A stretch of 64,000 bases of DNA, taken from Pseudopyrenochaeta lycopersici (lineage: Eukaryota; Ascomycota; Dothideomycetes; Pleosporales; Pseudopyrenochaetaceae). Both the position numbers and the translations under genes were made by a program. The notes beneath the pieces were generated by a model that searched no databases, had not been told where the DNA came from, and was given only the letters and a program-made list of their open reading frames with translations. The stretch lies in NCBI GenBank assembly GCA_003313425.1, contig NHZP01000021.1:868001-932000 (forward strand), written 5' to 3'. Positions 43,748 to 55,691 of the stretch are shown here, piece by piece. Positions within the stretch are counted from its first letter, which is position 1. Each line of letters starts with the position of its first letter.

Positions 43748-46700
43748 GGGGGAAATTGCTGCGTCGGCCGGAACTGCAGTGACGTCTGTTTCGGCGTGCC
43801 CAGCACGTCGACTCTCGATAAATTTCGTCTTGGCGTTAGCGCGGCCACGGAGCTTGTCTTTGTTCCCGGCACTATTTCCCTCAGATCGACACGAACGTCT
43901 CGGGGAATTTGCATTGCATTGTTCTGATCATGGCTCTCAACTCTGGCCCATCCTCAGCCAACATGCGCCTCTCTCTGCTCTGGGCCTCCCCGTGCGTGGT
44001 CCGCGCCTGACACTGGACTTCTCCAAACCTGCCCACAGTCGCCGCCAGCACCGAACTCATCCCAAAGAATACGCAGAAAAAAAAAATTCCTTCAGTTTCA
44101 AGCTTTTCAAATTCAAGACTTCTCGGCGTTTATAAACTCTCTTAATCCCAAGCTTCTCATTGGCTGTTGCTGCCGTTTGGCCGTGTATATCACGATTCCA
44201 TGCTGACAGGCTGGCTGCCCACAGTACCTTCCACTTCTGTCGGGCTGCTGCCCTGCGTCAGCACATGACTGGGAATAATAGGGGGATAAGGGAAGCTGCG
44301 AAGGGACGAGAGACAGCAAAAGCCATCAATCAGAGCTCGGCACTCGTCTTCACCACCACCGTCTGCCCATCTCGTCCATGTGGACGAATGGAGTCTAAGT
44401 GCATCTGCCACATCTCGTATCTCAGATCGTGACATGCCCATTCCCTTCTCCTTCTCTTCCTATTCATCACTAGCTCCGCAATCCCAGCACCATGCACCTG
44501 ATTCCTTTCTGGTGCATGCATGCAGCCTCAGTCATATCCCATGCAGGCGCACTTCCTCCCCAACATGTTTCATCGGTCCATTACACAACAACACCAACCC
44601 ATCGGCCAGCTTCTATTCCAAACTTTGCGCCACCCTCCAACTTGGTTCAGCTGGGTAATTAGATCAAGTTGACGCTCGGGAAGCCCGTTTCCCATGCATC
44701 TCATCGCCAACAACGTCGTAGACCAGAGTAACATTCCGTCAGATACCGTCGACATCCGCTCTGTGCGGGGTTCATGATGCAAGATTCATGCACACCTGCA
44801 CAGCTGGACGGAAGCCCATGTGTCTGCTTCCCGGAAACGTGGGTGGGGGTTCAAGGCAGCCGCCAGGGGCACCGCCTTCGACGACCAGCAATTCCTGTCC
44901 GGACATTTCTCACTGCTACGCAATCCATGGTGGATTTCAAACCAAACAAAACTTCCCCCCCTCGTCAATGCCTTGGACGTCTATCCAATCTGCCGGACTG
45001 GGGCCTCCTGCTTTCCCGTGTTCCGTCCCCCTCACCACGTCCAGCGGCATCATAGAATGCTAGATTGCGACGACTGCCACCTAGGGTGCTTAAGCGAGCC
45101 TACTCTTGCATGCGCCTCACACATCGTCTATTGGTCCACCGACTGTCATTTATGTCGCATTTCGCAACCCTGCACGCCTGCCCATGATTCTGCTTCGCTT
45201 GCCTTCACATGCGACACGAGCAATCCGGTGATTGCCCGGCGCTAACAGTGCCATTCCTGGGATGAGAGGACGACGTCTTATCAAAATACCTGTGCGATGA
45301 GTTCCATCGCTGTGCCCCAAGTCCCAGGAACCGAGCCTGCAAATGCTGATTCACCAGAGTGTCTGCAGCACTGCTTACACAAGTCGTACACCCATGCTGA
45401 CGTACATTTGCTGATGGGTGCATTGTGGCTAAACGCTTTCCAGCTCAGTGATCGATCTCCAACTAATCATTGTCATTTACCCATCGCTCAGGTGGGTACA
45501 GCTCCACCCCTTACACATTTACACACCTTTCGGATCACGAAACAGGAATGAAAATGGAATCTATCTCGCGTAGTCATGCTGGTTGGCAGTTATTCTTGCA
45601 TCTTTCCGCCACCCGCAAGAATGGCAAAAGACAATTGCAAGGACCGCCTTGTCGGTTGCGACATCCAATCGTCCTATTTTTGACTCCGCGCCCACTGCGG
45701 ATTACCACAAGCCGGCCCACAGCTGCCGACTCATGGCGCCCAGAGCTTGTGTCACGATCGCTGTCTTGTTTCTACATCGAACATCCGTCTGGACTGGGAC
45801 GGTGCACGTTCCGTACACGGGAGATAATCGACAAGGATGCTTGGCCCCTCCATTCGTGGAGCTTAACCCGAAGCTTGTTTCCAATCTGTTAGCGCCCGGC
45901 CTCACAACAACGCCCTCGCGGGGGAGGCTGACGGAAGCTAACGCTGCTGAAGAGAGTGCGGGGTAGTTCCCGCTATCACAGTGCCTCTACTCTAAACGAC
46001 TGAGTCGCAAAGTCGAACAGAGAGAGGAGACACTGCTTCCAAAAGCACTTTTGCCCACCATCCGTCAACCGTTCGGCCAGCTCGGAACGGTTATCGGCTT
46101 GTTTCGATGCTTGCCAGCAGCACAACTGCCCCCAGGATCGACTCTGATCAGCATCAATACAGACCTAAGCCTGGGGCAACCCTGCACCGAAACGTATGCA
46201 GCCACGCAGGCGCCTATTCTCCTCTAAGCCTGTACCCTGTTGTACTGGCCAGCGTGACCTTGTCTTTGTGCCTCCATCGCAAGGGAGACTTTGGATCACT
46301 ACTACGTACATGTGCGCATCAGCCTAACGGCTTACACTCCCGTCTCTGAACACGGAAGGTCATTCATGCTCTCGCGTGCTGCTCGTTGCACCTCACTGCC
46401 TCATTGGCCTTTGGTCCTACCAGGTTGCTGACTTTCTACTGCTGTCATTGGCAGTACCTCGCTAAGGGTATCCATCTAGATGTATTCGGCATGTTTCCAT
46501 TCCTGACATCAATTCGTATGGGTGTGCTGCCCGGCCGTCGTATGGCCGCAATATTTACGACAGGCCCCAGGACCCAGGGTAGTCGGCAGTGTATCACCTC
46601 GTGGGATACTACACTGCCGTACTTCTCCCGAGAGATGCCCGGAGCATATCTTGAACGCTTGATGTCCTAATCTTCCCCTTTCCAGACTTCATCGTCCCAC

Positions 46701-46766
46701 TCCACTTGAGCACTATACTACTTTCTACACAAACTTATCTCTTTCTCTTCACGGCTGGCCCTCATC
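43748..46766. other. long noncoding stretch upstream of sulfate permease
   Basis: About 3 kb without a gene I can support. Open frames up to 190 codons occur but have scrambled composition (Pro, Ser, Arg, His) and no splice logic. Composition is C/T-rich on the plus strand across most of it. It may be an extended promoter, a long leader of the permease gene, or host an unrecognised noncoding RNA. Confidence 0.5.
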
Positions 46767-48846
46767 ATGGATTACTTTAGGAGGACCGCCAGCCGCACCA
46801 AAAAGTCCCTTACCACCGACACCACCCTTCAGCGAACGGTGCGGTATGGCGGAAAGGCCGTCCGCGCCGCCCCCTCGGTAGCTGGTCAGTATCTTGTCGA
46901 AAAGGCGCCAGTCATCTACTGGCTGCCAAAGTACAACATACGATGGCTGCTCAATGATACCCTCGCTGGAATCACCGTTGGTGTCTTGTTGATCCCGCAA
47001 TCGCTGGCGTATGCGAAGATCGCTACAATTCCGGGAGAGTATGGCCTCATGTCCAGCTGGCTCCCCAATTTCCTCTACTTCATCATGGGCACTTCAAAGG
47101 GTGAGTTGCTACGAAGCTCTAGAAAGACTCAAACTGACTGTCAATGAAGATCTCTCGACAGGTCCTACTTCGCTCATGGGACTCCTGACTGCGGAGATTA
47201 TCCATGATGTAGCTAAAGAAGGGTACACACCTCAAGCAATTGCCTCCGCTGTTGCCATGTCTGTTGGTATCTATGCCCTCGTCATCGGCATGCTCAAGCT
47301 TGGATTTCTTCTTGAGTTCATCTCCGTGCCCGTTTTGAACGGATTCATTTCGGCCGCCGCTATCGTCATTATGCTTGGACAAGTCCCTTCACTTTTCGGC
47401 GTCACCGTCAGAACTGGCACAGCAAACATCATTCATGATCTCTTCGCAAAAATACCACAATTCGACGGCCCAACCTGTGGTATTGGCCTTGGTGGCATCG
47501 TCATTCTTGTTGCTATGCAAAAGATGGGCCAACGCTGGGGAAAGAAGAACAAAGCCATCTGGCTCTTGGCCTTGGGACGCAGCGCCGTCATCCTCGTTCT
47601 CTTCACTGGACTGTCGTACGGCCTCAACAAGAACAGAGTCGATGACCCTATCTGGGCACTCAGCAAGGTCAAGTCCAACGGCATCAGCACCCCTCGCATG
47701 CCTGAAGGCACCCTTGTCCAGAAGGTGTTCCCACGATCCATCGCACCTTTCATTGCTGCATCAATCGAACATCTTGCTATTGCCAAAGCGTTTGGCCGCA
47801 AGAACGGTTACGTTACCGATGCAGCACAGGAGCTGGTATATCTTGGAACCACCAACTTCTTCAACTCCTTCTTCTCCTCCATGTCTGTCGGTGGTGCCAT
47901 GTCTCGCACAGCTGTCAACTCCGACTCTGGTGTCAAGTCTCCAGCTTACGGTCTCATCGCGGGTGGTGTAGTCATTCTCTCCATCTTCAAGCTCAGCCCT
48001 GCGCTGTTCTGGATTCCAAAGGCTACATTGGCAGCCATCATCGTTACTGCCGTCTGGCACATCGTTATCCCACCCAAGGTGTTCTGGGGCTACTTCAAGA
48101 CATCGCTTGTGGACTTCACCACTGCTATGCTTGCGTTCTGGCTCACACTCTTTGTCTCATCCGAGATTGGCATTGGCACGGCGGTCGGATTCAACATCGT
48201 TTATCATCTCCTATTCATGGCTTTCCATCGCGTGCGCCGTGTCACAACCCTTGACATCCAGCCCAACGAACGTGCCACCGGTCCCCACAACGTTCCCCTT
48301 GACACACAAGTCTTCCGCATCCACCAGTCAATCCTCTTCTTCAATGCTTACCACATCAAGAACCAATGCCTGGATGCCGTCCAGACATACAACTCTGGCG
48401 ATGTCCAGACCCTTGAAGCGGCCCACGCAAACCGCAACTGGAGTGTAGCCGGCATCCGACGCGCACGACGCCTTCGCACCAAAGCTGAAATCCTCGAAGA
48501 GCCTGTCCAGATCCGCACCGTCGTCCTCGACATGGAGCGCGTCCACAACATCGACACCACTGGCCTGTCCGCCCTGAAGGACCTTAAAGCAGACATCGAG
48601 GCCTTTGGTGGCAAGAGCACACAACTGCGACTTGTCGGTGTTCAGGATCGTGTCAGAGAACGCTTCGCAAGGTTCGGCTGGCTCATCGCTGATGCAACTG
48701 ATGCTACCAAGGAGAACTCCCAAGACAAGAAGCCTACGCTCGTCTACGACACAGTTGAGGAAGCAGTTTTCAGACGCACTCGCACTTTCTCCTCAGAGGA
48801 TATCTCGCCTGTCGAACTCCATGTTGTCGGGAACGAGAAGGCGTGA
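46767..48846 (+). CDS. SulP-family sulfate permease with STAS domain
   Basis: Two exons, 46767-47100 and 47150-48846, give 676 aa. The 49-bp intron (GTGAGT, TGAAG) restores GTSKDLSTGPTSLMGLL. The membrane domain begins near residue 55 (YNIRWLLNDTLAGITVGVLLIPQSLAYAKIA cut), which carries the SulP signature. About 10-12 helices follow to residue 470, including FSSMSVGGAMSRTAVNSDSG. A cytosolic STAS domain occupies about residues 490-650, with its DMERVHNIDTTGLSALKDL motif. It should import sulfate across the plasma membrane in co-transport with protons, as yeast Sul1/Sul2. Its long noncoding flanks on both sides are unusual in this otherwise compact region. Confidence 0.92.
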
Positions 48847-51103
48847 ACGTGGTTGGTTTTAAGAGCTCGCCGGTTCGGGTTTCTTTTCTCACTCCTTCGT
48901 TCCTCCCTTCCTTCCTCTCCTTTATGCCTTTGTTGTTCTCTCTCGCTCCCTATCTCCCTGTTTTCCTTCGTTTGTTCCAGGGGTTATGGTTGGGTTGGGC
49001 TAGGTCGGGTTTGTGTTTGATTAACGGGAACTTTATGTAGTCGACGGTCCTTTACGAAAAACATAGTATACATAACACTCAGATCTCCTTCCTCTTCTTT
49101 TCTCAATGAATATGAGCATTACATATAAACCAATAAGACATGGCGATGACGGTTCACGGTCATGTATTGGGGAAGTCGTCATGCTGCTGCACGACTGTAC
49201 CGCAATCACGGGGTTCTTGTTGAATGGTGTCGCACTGCATACTGCTGCATCACTGAATCCTTCATCCTCATACCTTTACTCAGATACATAAATTAAATAA
49301 ATACACTCAATAACCTCATCTCACTCTCTTTCCGTTGTGCACGCATGAATTGCGATCTGTGTTCCACGCTCTTCCACCCCGTGAATCCACACTCTCCATC
49401 CCACGGCATCAGCATCAGCTCTCACGCTCATTCCCTCTCTCCTTCCCTCCCCATCCCCAGTCCCTAAACCTAATTTAAGCACAAAATCTTTCTCACCACA
49501 TGTTTATCCTTACCACGTGTGAAACCACAACACAACCCCCTCCGCACCATCGTCTCCCCTAAAAGGCCGTGGCACCAATCATTCACCCGCTCTCATATTA
49601 CACAGTTTTCATACTACAGTCTTCCTAGCACTAGTGTTAGCTTCTGTTCACCGTCTGCGTCGTTTATCTGCGACATATCTGCGCTGCCCTGCTTGTGACT
49701 CCGGATGCGTGAATGACTAGTAGCGAGTCGTGGGAATGGCCGTGCGGGCGTGCAGGATGGCGGAACATGGTGTGGGCGGGTAGGTTTGTGTTTCAGCGGG
49801 TATATTTTTGGGGGGTGTTGTAGTGGTGGGGTCGGCGTGGTGGTGGCGCTGGTGGGTGGTTGGCTTGAGTGCAGATGGAAAGGGGGGTGGGGGAAGGTGT
49901 GTCTACTTTGTCCACACCGGTATCAATGGAAAGAAAGTTCCGAGAGCATTTCCATTATCGATTACGTTTCGCTATTACTTCAAACTGTCGCTGTAATCTA
50001 CGTCTGATACTGATGAACCCTCACTGTTCTCGGTATCTCCCGAAAACTGACTCTCAGCTTGACTCTGCCTCCCCACTACCCTCTATCCACTGGTTTGCCA
50101 CACCGATGTCGTCGTCATTGGCATGGCCGCAATAGTGCCGTAATGACACCTTCTCCAAGCGTGATGATCACGTCGTCTATCGGAGAATGGCGCGAGTGTA
50201 GGAAGTGTGGGATGTCAGGGGTAGGGGCCTATACATGTGGGCTCATGATGAGGCCAGGCATGGGCGCCATGCTGTTAATGCTGGTGTTTGTTGCACTATA
50301 GTATGGACTGGGTCCTATATCCAGCTTCTCGGCTGCGGTGTCGTGATCACTAAATGAGATGGTGATTGCGAGCAGAGTAAGCGGGGGCTAGTGTCTGGAA
50401 AATTGGCAGCTGCGGTGGTAATGTGACCCTGATTCGGCAATTTCTGGTTCAAGAAGAGATTCTAGAGCTCCTTTGATTGTTCTTAGGGCACCCCTATGGC
50501 TCGGATAAAGTGTTTGTGAAGACTGGCCTTTAAGATCGACCTAATGTCAGAACACGACCTGCTTCGCTTCTCCTGAAATGCTGCAATCCGAAAAAAATTA
50601 ACAGAACTTGGTCTTGCGAGAGAAAAAGCATCTGCTAGTACCGTCTGCATGGTTATTAGACGAAGTTGAAGAGGCGAAGCCGGGACGCAAATTTAGTCTC
50701 ATCGACGCCTTGGAGTGTCTGCTGCTTTAGGAGCTGCAACAGCGCTTATGTGGTTTTTTGCTGGCGCTGGCAATATTTCTGATACTAGCGCCAAGGTACT
50801 TTCAATGTTGCAGAGTCAGTGGCGTCCAGTGTCATGTCAGACGCCTGGTGGGTGCAAAAGTCACCAGAGGCACCATTGTCTACTCAAGCAGATAATGAGC
50901 TCCGTATGAATGTCTCCATTAGGACATGATCAGACAAAAACAAATCTTCGCTTTGAACTTCATCTCTCTCTGATCAGACAGGACGTACTGGGTGAAGACG
51001 GACACCCGGCGTGCGGTACACATGTTCTTTTCTAAATCGTCCCATTCCCATATCTTCTCAATGCTCTCTCTACACTCCCATCTCCCATTTTACTAGTAAT
51101 ATA

Positions 51104-51125
51104 TCTCTCTCTCTCTCTCTCTCTC
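51104..51125. repeat. (TC)11 microsatellite
   Basis: Eleven uninterrupted TC dinucleotides, followed by a CA-rich tail (CACATACACACAC-like). Confidence 0.9.
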
Positions 51126-51659
51126 AAACACATACACACAGTTTCTTCTCCACAGCTCTACAAACGAGCTGATTCCTCGCGCTCCATGGACGTATTAGAG
51201 CCTTTTAGTCATTGATACCGACTATATGGAGAATTTCATAGGCCTTTGTGTTACTCCCTAACGCTACCCTACGTAGTTTATTGTGTAATAAAGGCAGGAC
51301 AGACTTGAAGGGTGCAGCGCGGTTGCAATTTCCGGATGGCCCAAAATACAAGGCGTTGATAGAAGTGTTGATCCAATCTATCTATCTATCTGAGTGGAGA
51401 GGTTCTCCTTTATGAGAGTCCTCTGTAAAGGCACTAGAGAATCATATGACCGCACATTGTCCACAGCAGCGGTTGCGCAGTTCGAACGTACGAAGAATAG
51501 GTCTGCAGAGTCGAGATACATAAGCAACGTTCTGCAAGGATAACAAAATTCAAAAAATATCAGCTGCTAGATGTTTTCGTGATAATCAAACGACTGGTTC
51601 ATTTTCTAAACGGGGTTTAGCATTTCATTCGTCCTCGAGACTATTTCACACTAGAGTGG

Positions 51660-52200
51660 TCATTTTACAACTTAGCTGATTGGGCCCTTGAAATTTGGCA
51701 ATTATAGGTATAGCAATAGGCCGATTCTCTTTTAGCTACTATCTAAGCTTATATTAGATTAGAAGTAGAATATATTTGCGATAGTTACTAGTGGCTCTTA
51801 TTAATAAGATAAGGATATAGCTTATCCACTACTGTTCCTGGTCTCGTAGGTGTGCTAAGGGATCATTTTCTATATATTATTAAGAATACTAGTAGTTGTA
51901 GGCCTACTATACCAAGCAAAAACGGTAGCTTATGCTATTGAAACAAAGGAAGAGACATTGTATCTAACAGAGTTCAGGTAGGACTGTAACTGTCAAACTC
52001 CTGCTTTGCAATACTATAGTTACTTAATCTTTAGGTACAAAGACACAACTGATTGAAAAATGAAGCTGCATTCAAAAAATTGCATTATGAGTTCACACTG
52101 AGTGGCATAGCTGCTCTCAATCCAGTCTAAATACCGATTCCGGCTTCATGTCAACGCCCTTGAACTCTTACGAATCCTTTCTGGACTTCCTTGGATACAC
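51660..52200. repeat. AT-rich, TA-rich section, possible mutated repeat
   Basis: Dense in TA dinucleotides (TATAGC, CTATAT, TTATAT) and without open frames, unlike the GC-balanced DNA on both sides. This is the look of sequence altered by repeat-induced point mutation, but no ends or coding relic were recognised. Confidence 0.35.
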
Positions 52201-52303
52201 CTCAGGTATTTTCAAGCTTTGCCCAATATTATAGTGCGAAGCTTGACCACAGAAGACAGGAAACGTTGGAATCATGATTTGCGAGGTTGCATCGCTTATT
52301 TGA

Positions 52304-54386
52304 TCACACCTTGGATATGTGGACCTTCTCTGATTCGTCCGAATCACCCAACTTCTTATCCTGTATTGCCGCTATACCAATATCTTCCACATGAGACATA
52401 TCATTAGTTCTGAAGATCTCATCCATTCGCTCCAAGGAAACCTAATATGATTATCAGCACATGGTAATTTGAGTGGGCTCCAAAGGTGTGAATGAAGGAC
52501 GTAGGAAACTTACTCCATTAGTCTCCGGTAGCCAAAACGCCAGAGCCGCCATAGTAATATTAAAGGCTCCGAAAATAAAATAGGTTCCATAAGGGATTGA
52601 AAAGAGCATCACTGGGGTGGCTTTAGAGACTGCTAAGTTATGGACCCAATGTGTAAACGATGCCAAAGCAACGTTATAAGCCCTCAATCGATTCGTGGGT
52701 ATTTCAGAGACATAGATCCATGCTAAGAACATTGTTAGAATGCAAAATATGAATCTTGGTCCGGGCTTCACTTACAGACTGGTCCCCAACCCATGTTAAA
52801 AGCAGCAGCAAAGATGTAGATCATGGCCAGCGCTGCAATGCCAGCGGGCGGCGGATCTTCTTTCGCTCCCAGTTTGGGCCCAAATCTGACATACTGGAGC
52901 TCTTTAGAAGGTGCAATAGACGCCCCAAGAAATCTTCCGACTTACAAAGCCAACGAAGAACATGCAAAATCCTTGAACGGCACCACTCCACATCAAAGAA
53001 AGGCGGCGACCAAGGGTGTCGGCTAAGAAAAGGACGAAGATCAAGCATGTTACGACCTTGACAACGCCGTAGATACCTTGGGCGAAGAGAGTCGTGGTCG
53101 TGCTTGAGAGGCCAAGATCCCTGAAAATAGTAGGAGCGTAATAATTGATTGCGCCAGTCTAATCGTACATCATATGTTAGTCACTAAAAATCGGATGGGA
53201 ATCAGAAGAGTGCTCACTCCTGACCATTGTTGGAATGTTATCATGCCAACTGTTAACAACGCTCGCTTTCGATTGGTCGCAATTGTCCAGCACTCTTTTT
53301 GCAACACCCAGAAGCCTACCCCTTGCATGGTGGCCTTTTCTTGGTCGAGTTGAGTGCGTAGTTCAAGAAGTTCTTGCTGGATGTAGGAGTGCTCGACTGG
53401 AAGCTGTCGGACGTCTGACAGGACTTCGCATGCCTTATCCCACCGGTCCTGAGAAGCTAACCATCGAGGAGACTCGGGACAGAAAAGCATGCTGACGAAC
53501 AAAAGAAGTGGGCAGATAGACTGACAACCCAATGGGACCATCCAAGTGGCTTTAGACTAAGCGGCTTATCAGTATAGATTAGATGCTCTGGGATGTGAAC
53601 TTGTGAGTTTAAGATATCGTACTGAAAGGTGCAGCAGAGCGCCATAGTTGATGAAATACGCCGTCATGCCACCAAGAACTAATAGGAGCTGGAAGAAGCC
53701 GACCAGAAAGCCACGAATGGCGCGAGGAGAGTTTTCAGACACATAGGTAGGCGCAAGCATGGTTCCTGCGCCGAGTCCTATACCTTCAACAAATCTGATA
53801 TGACGATTAACCACCCTGTATAGTCTATTCCTGAAATGTGGGGACCTACCTCCCGATGTAAAAGACAGAATATTGACCATAAGAAAATGCCTGTAAGAGG
53901 CCCCCAATGAAACCAGTGATGGCAACAGCGAGCAACGCCGGCTTCCTTCCTTTTCGATCTGCGAAAGGGCTGGAAATAAGCGCCCCCGCGACAGCTCCGG
54001 CCTGCATGGTAGTGACAAGATTTCCAGAAAGATTAGCCACAGCACTTACTGGGCGGGTATCAAGGCGAAATTCTCTAGTAGTGAGTGAATTCGTTAGTCT
54101 CTATGGTGAATGCCAAAGCCATGCCCCTGCAGTGGAGCAATACCGTTTGAAGTCAGGCATGACAAGAACACCTCCAATGATACCCGCATCTACTCCGAAA
54201 AGTGCTCCAGCAAAGCACGCCTGCGTATGGTTAGCTCGGGGACAGAATAGTTGTGATGTCACGTCTTGCTGACATGACACGTACCGAAGCTGCCAGCGCC
54301 AGTACGCGCCAATTATAGATCTCGGGAGGATCAATGCAGATGGCATCGTTACGAACAAAACGCCGAAGGACAGAGTAGATTGTCAT
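52304..54386 (-). CDS. MFS sugar transporter
   Basis: Nine exons on the minus strand: 54386-54285, 54220-54144, 54074-53850, 53794-53623, 53556-53218, 53158-52946, 52893-52776, 52722-52514 and 52441-52304; 530 aa. Twelve helices are expected. Motifs of the sugar-porter family are all present: [12 protein letters not shown] in helix 1, [29 protein letters not shown], the [17 protein letters not shown] block, DTLGRR and [12 protein letters not shown]. The quinate/hexose-type substrate cannot be resolved. The C-terminal tail is polar and short. Eight introns in one gene is the highest count in the window. It is the first member of the putative carbohydrate-use cluster and is transcribed in the same direction as the regulator next to it. 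Confidence 0.9.
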
Positions 54387-55691
54387 TTGCTCAGAGATTC
54401 GGAAAGAATCAGATGTCAAAGCGATCGCTTCCGATGATGATGGACGGCTTAAAAATATCGCGGCTGATAGTGATATAACTATCAAGAAAAAGGTTAAGAT
54501 AGTTGAAAAATTGCCAATGTAGTTTAAAAAAATGCCAAGATAGCCAAGCAAGAGGGGAAACTGAGAAGGGTAAAGTTTGCGTATCTGGATGGAGACGAAA
54601 GTAGTGTTGTCTGTGGACAAACGGGTCTTGGCCTCTCGGTTTTCCTACAACAGGCGAGGTCGGTTGCACTCAATGGCCCCCAGTGAAACGTTAAAATTAG
54701 ACGGGGAGTATCGGCTTCTTGCCGGCCTAATCAATTTTCCCACACACTCTGCCTGCTACGCTTGATCGTGATGAGGTTGACAATTTCCTAGTACGCTGCG
54801 GCGTAGGATAATGTAAGAGTAAAAATATTCTTGCGTAGTGTTCTTCATGCAATTGGAGTGCTATGGCTCACATGGTTACTGGCAATATACTTGCTAGGGT
54901 TGGGTCGCCCTGTTTAAGGCTGATATTGGTATCAAGAATGATATCGTGTCCTGCCTTTGACGGACAAGAAGTCACAGCCCGCTACCCTTGTGGTGTCGCT
55001 CCATATAATGGGATACAATTGTCCCGAAAAGAGCCTCACTTTACTAGTTGTTATAAACTTATAGAGTAGGGTAGAGTAGATCCCTAATCTTAATTGAGAC
55101 TTAACCTCAGGCTTCTGGCGGACGAAATTTGTGATACAGCGTTCGCTAACCTGGTCACCACCGCGTAGAGCAAGCAGTTAGCTATTTCACACACATAGCT
55201 TAAGGTAAGGGCAAATTATCGCGCATCTAGCTTTGTTATGAATTTCATAACTGCGTCCTCTTCGAGCTTGTAAAGTCTTAGTGATTTGGGCCAGGAATCG
55301 CGTTGTGGGAGCCTCCTAGCGTGTCGTAGCTGAAGGGTGCTTTTGTAAACATAGATTGGAGCAGCACATTTTCAGCTTTAATTCGCGTCTTCTTTATCGC
55401 TTGAAGAGCTGGGATAATCCTATCTTCACGAGGGGGTGATTCGATATCAAGTCGTTGAGACATTGAGCTTGAAGGTCATAGAGAGGTGTAGTCTTAGCAA
55501 AGGTCCGCATCCCGATTGTGGTTCACGTTATAATTAAATATATAATGTTTTTCAAGGCTACTCTAATCTGCTCTAATAATATTGAGTAAGTCATATCTTT
55601 AGTGCCACACTACATAGCTTTGATTGTGTTGCATGAATGGTAAGAGTATGTGATTGCGCGGTAGAGGACTACTTAGTTTGTTCCAAATATC
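54387..55691. other. intergenic with transposase relic
   Basis: Holds the promoter of the sugar transporter and the decayed transposase at 55070-55463. Moderately AT-rich; no working gene is seen. Confidence 0.45.
55070..55463 (-). pseudogene. decayed pogo/Fot1-type transposase N-terminal fragment
   Basis: On the minus strand, two blocks match the N-terminal DNA-binding region of fungal pogo-family transposases in order. Block 1 (55463-55278) has ESPPREDRIIPALQAIKKTR, then APFSYDTLGG, in the place of the HTH_psq helix and the usual VPxSTLxxRxxG. Block 2 (about 55205-55070) has LSYVCEIANCLLYA, then after a one-base frame slip GGDQVSERCITNFVRQKP. This corresponds to the Tc5-type HTH motif (xxANxLLAxRGGxxVGxxWxxNFxxRxPEL). 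Stops and shifts interrupt it, and the DDE catalytic part is absent. It is a dead remnant. No terminal repeats were recognised. Confidence 0.6.

Larger units (their letters stand above)
48847..52303. other. long noncoding stretch
   Basis: About 3.5 kb without a supported gene. It contains a strongly G-rich plus strand at 49750-49900, a (TC)11 microsatellite at 51104-51125, a short CTAT run near 51378, and an AT-rich, TA-rich section at 51660-52200. No transfer RNA signature was found. Confidence 0.5.

Noticed and set aside
44774..45966. Several open frames of 90-140 codons on the plus strand
   Set aside because: Scrambled composition (Ser, Pro, His, Arg, Cys), mutually overlapping, no conserved motif and no intron logic.
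51378..51395. CTAT tetranucleotide run
   Set aside because: Only three to four units; too short to be worth a feature.
51430..51520. Possible transfer RNA B-box near GCAGTTCGAACG
   Set aside because: No matching A-box or cloverleaf arms could be found around it.
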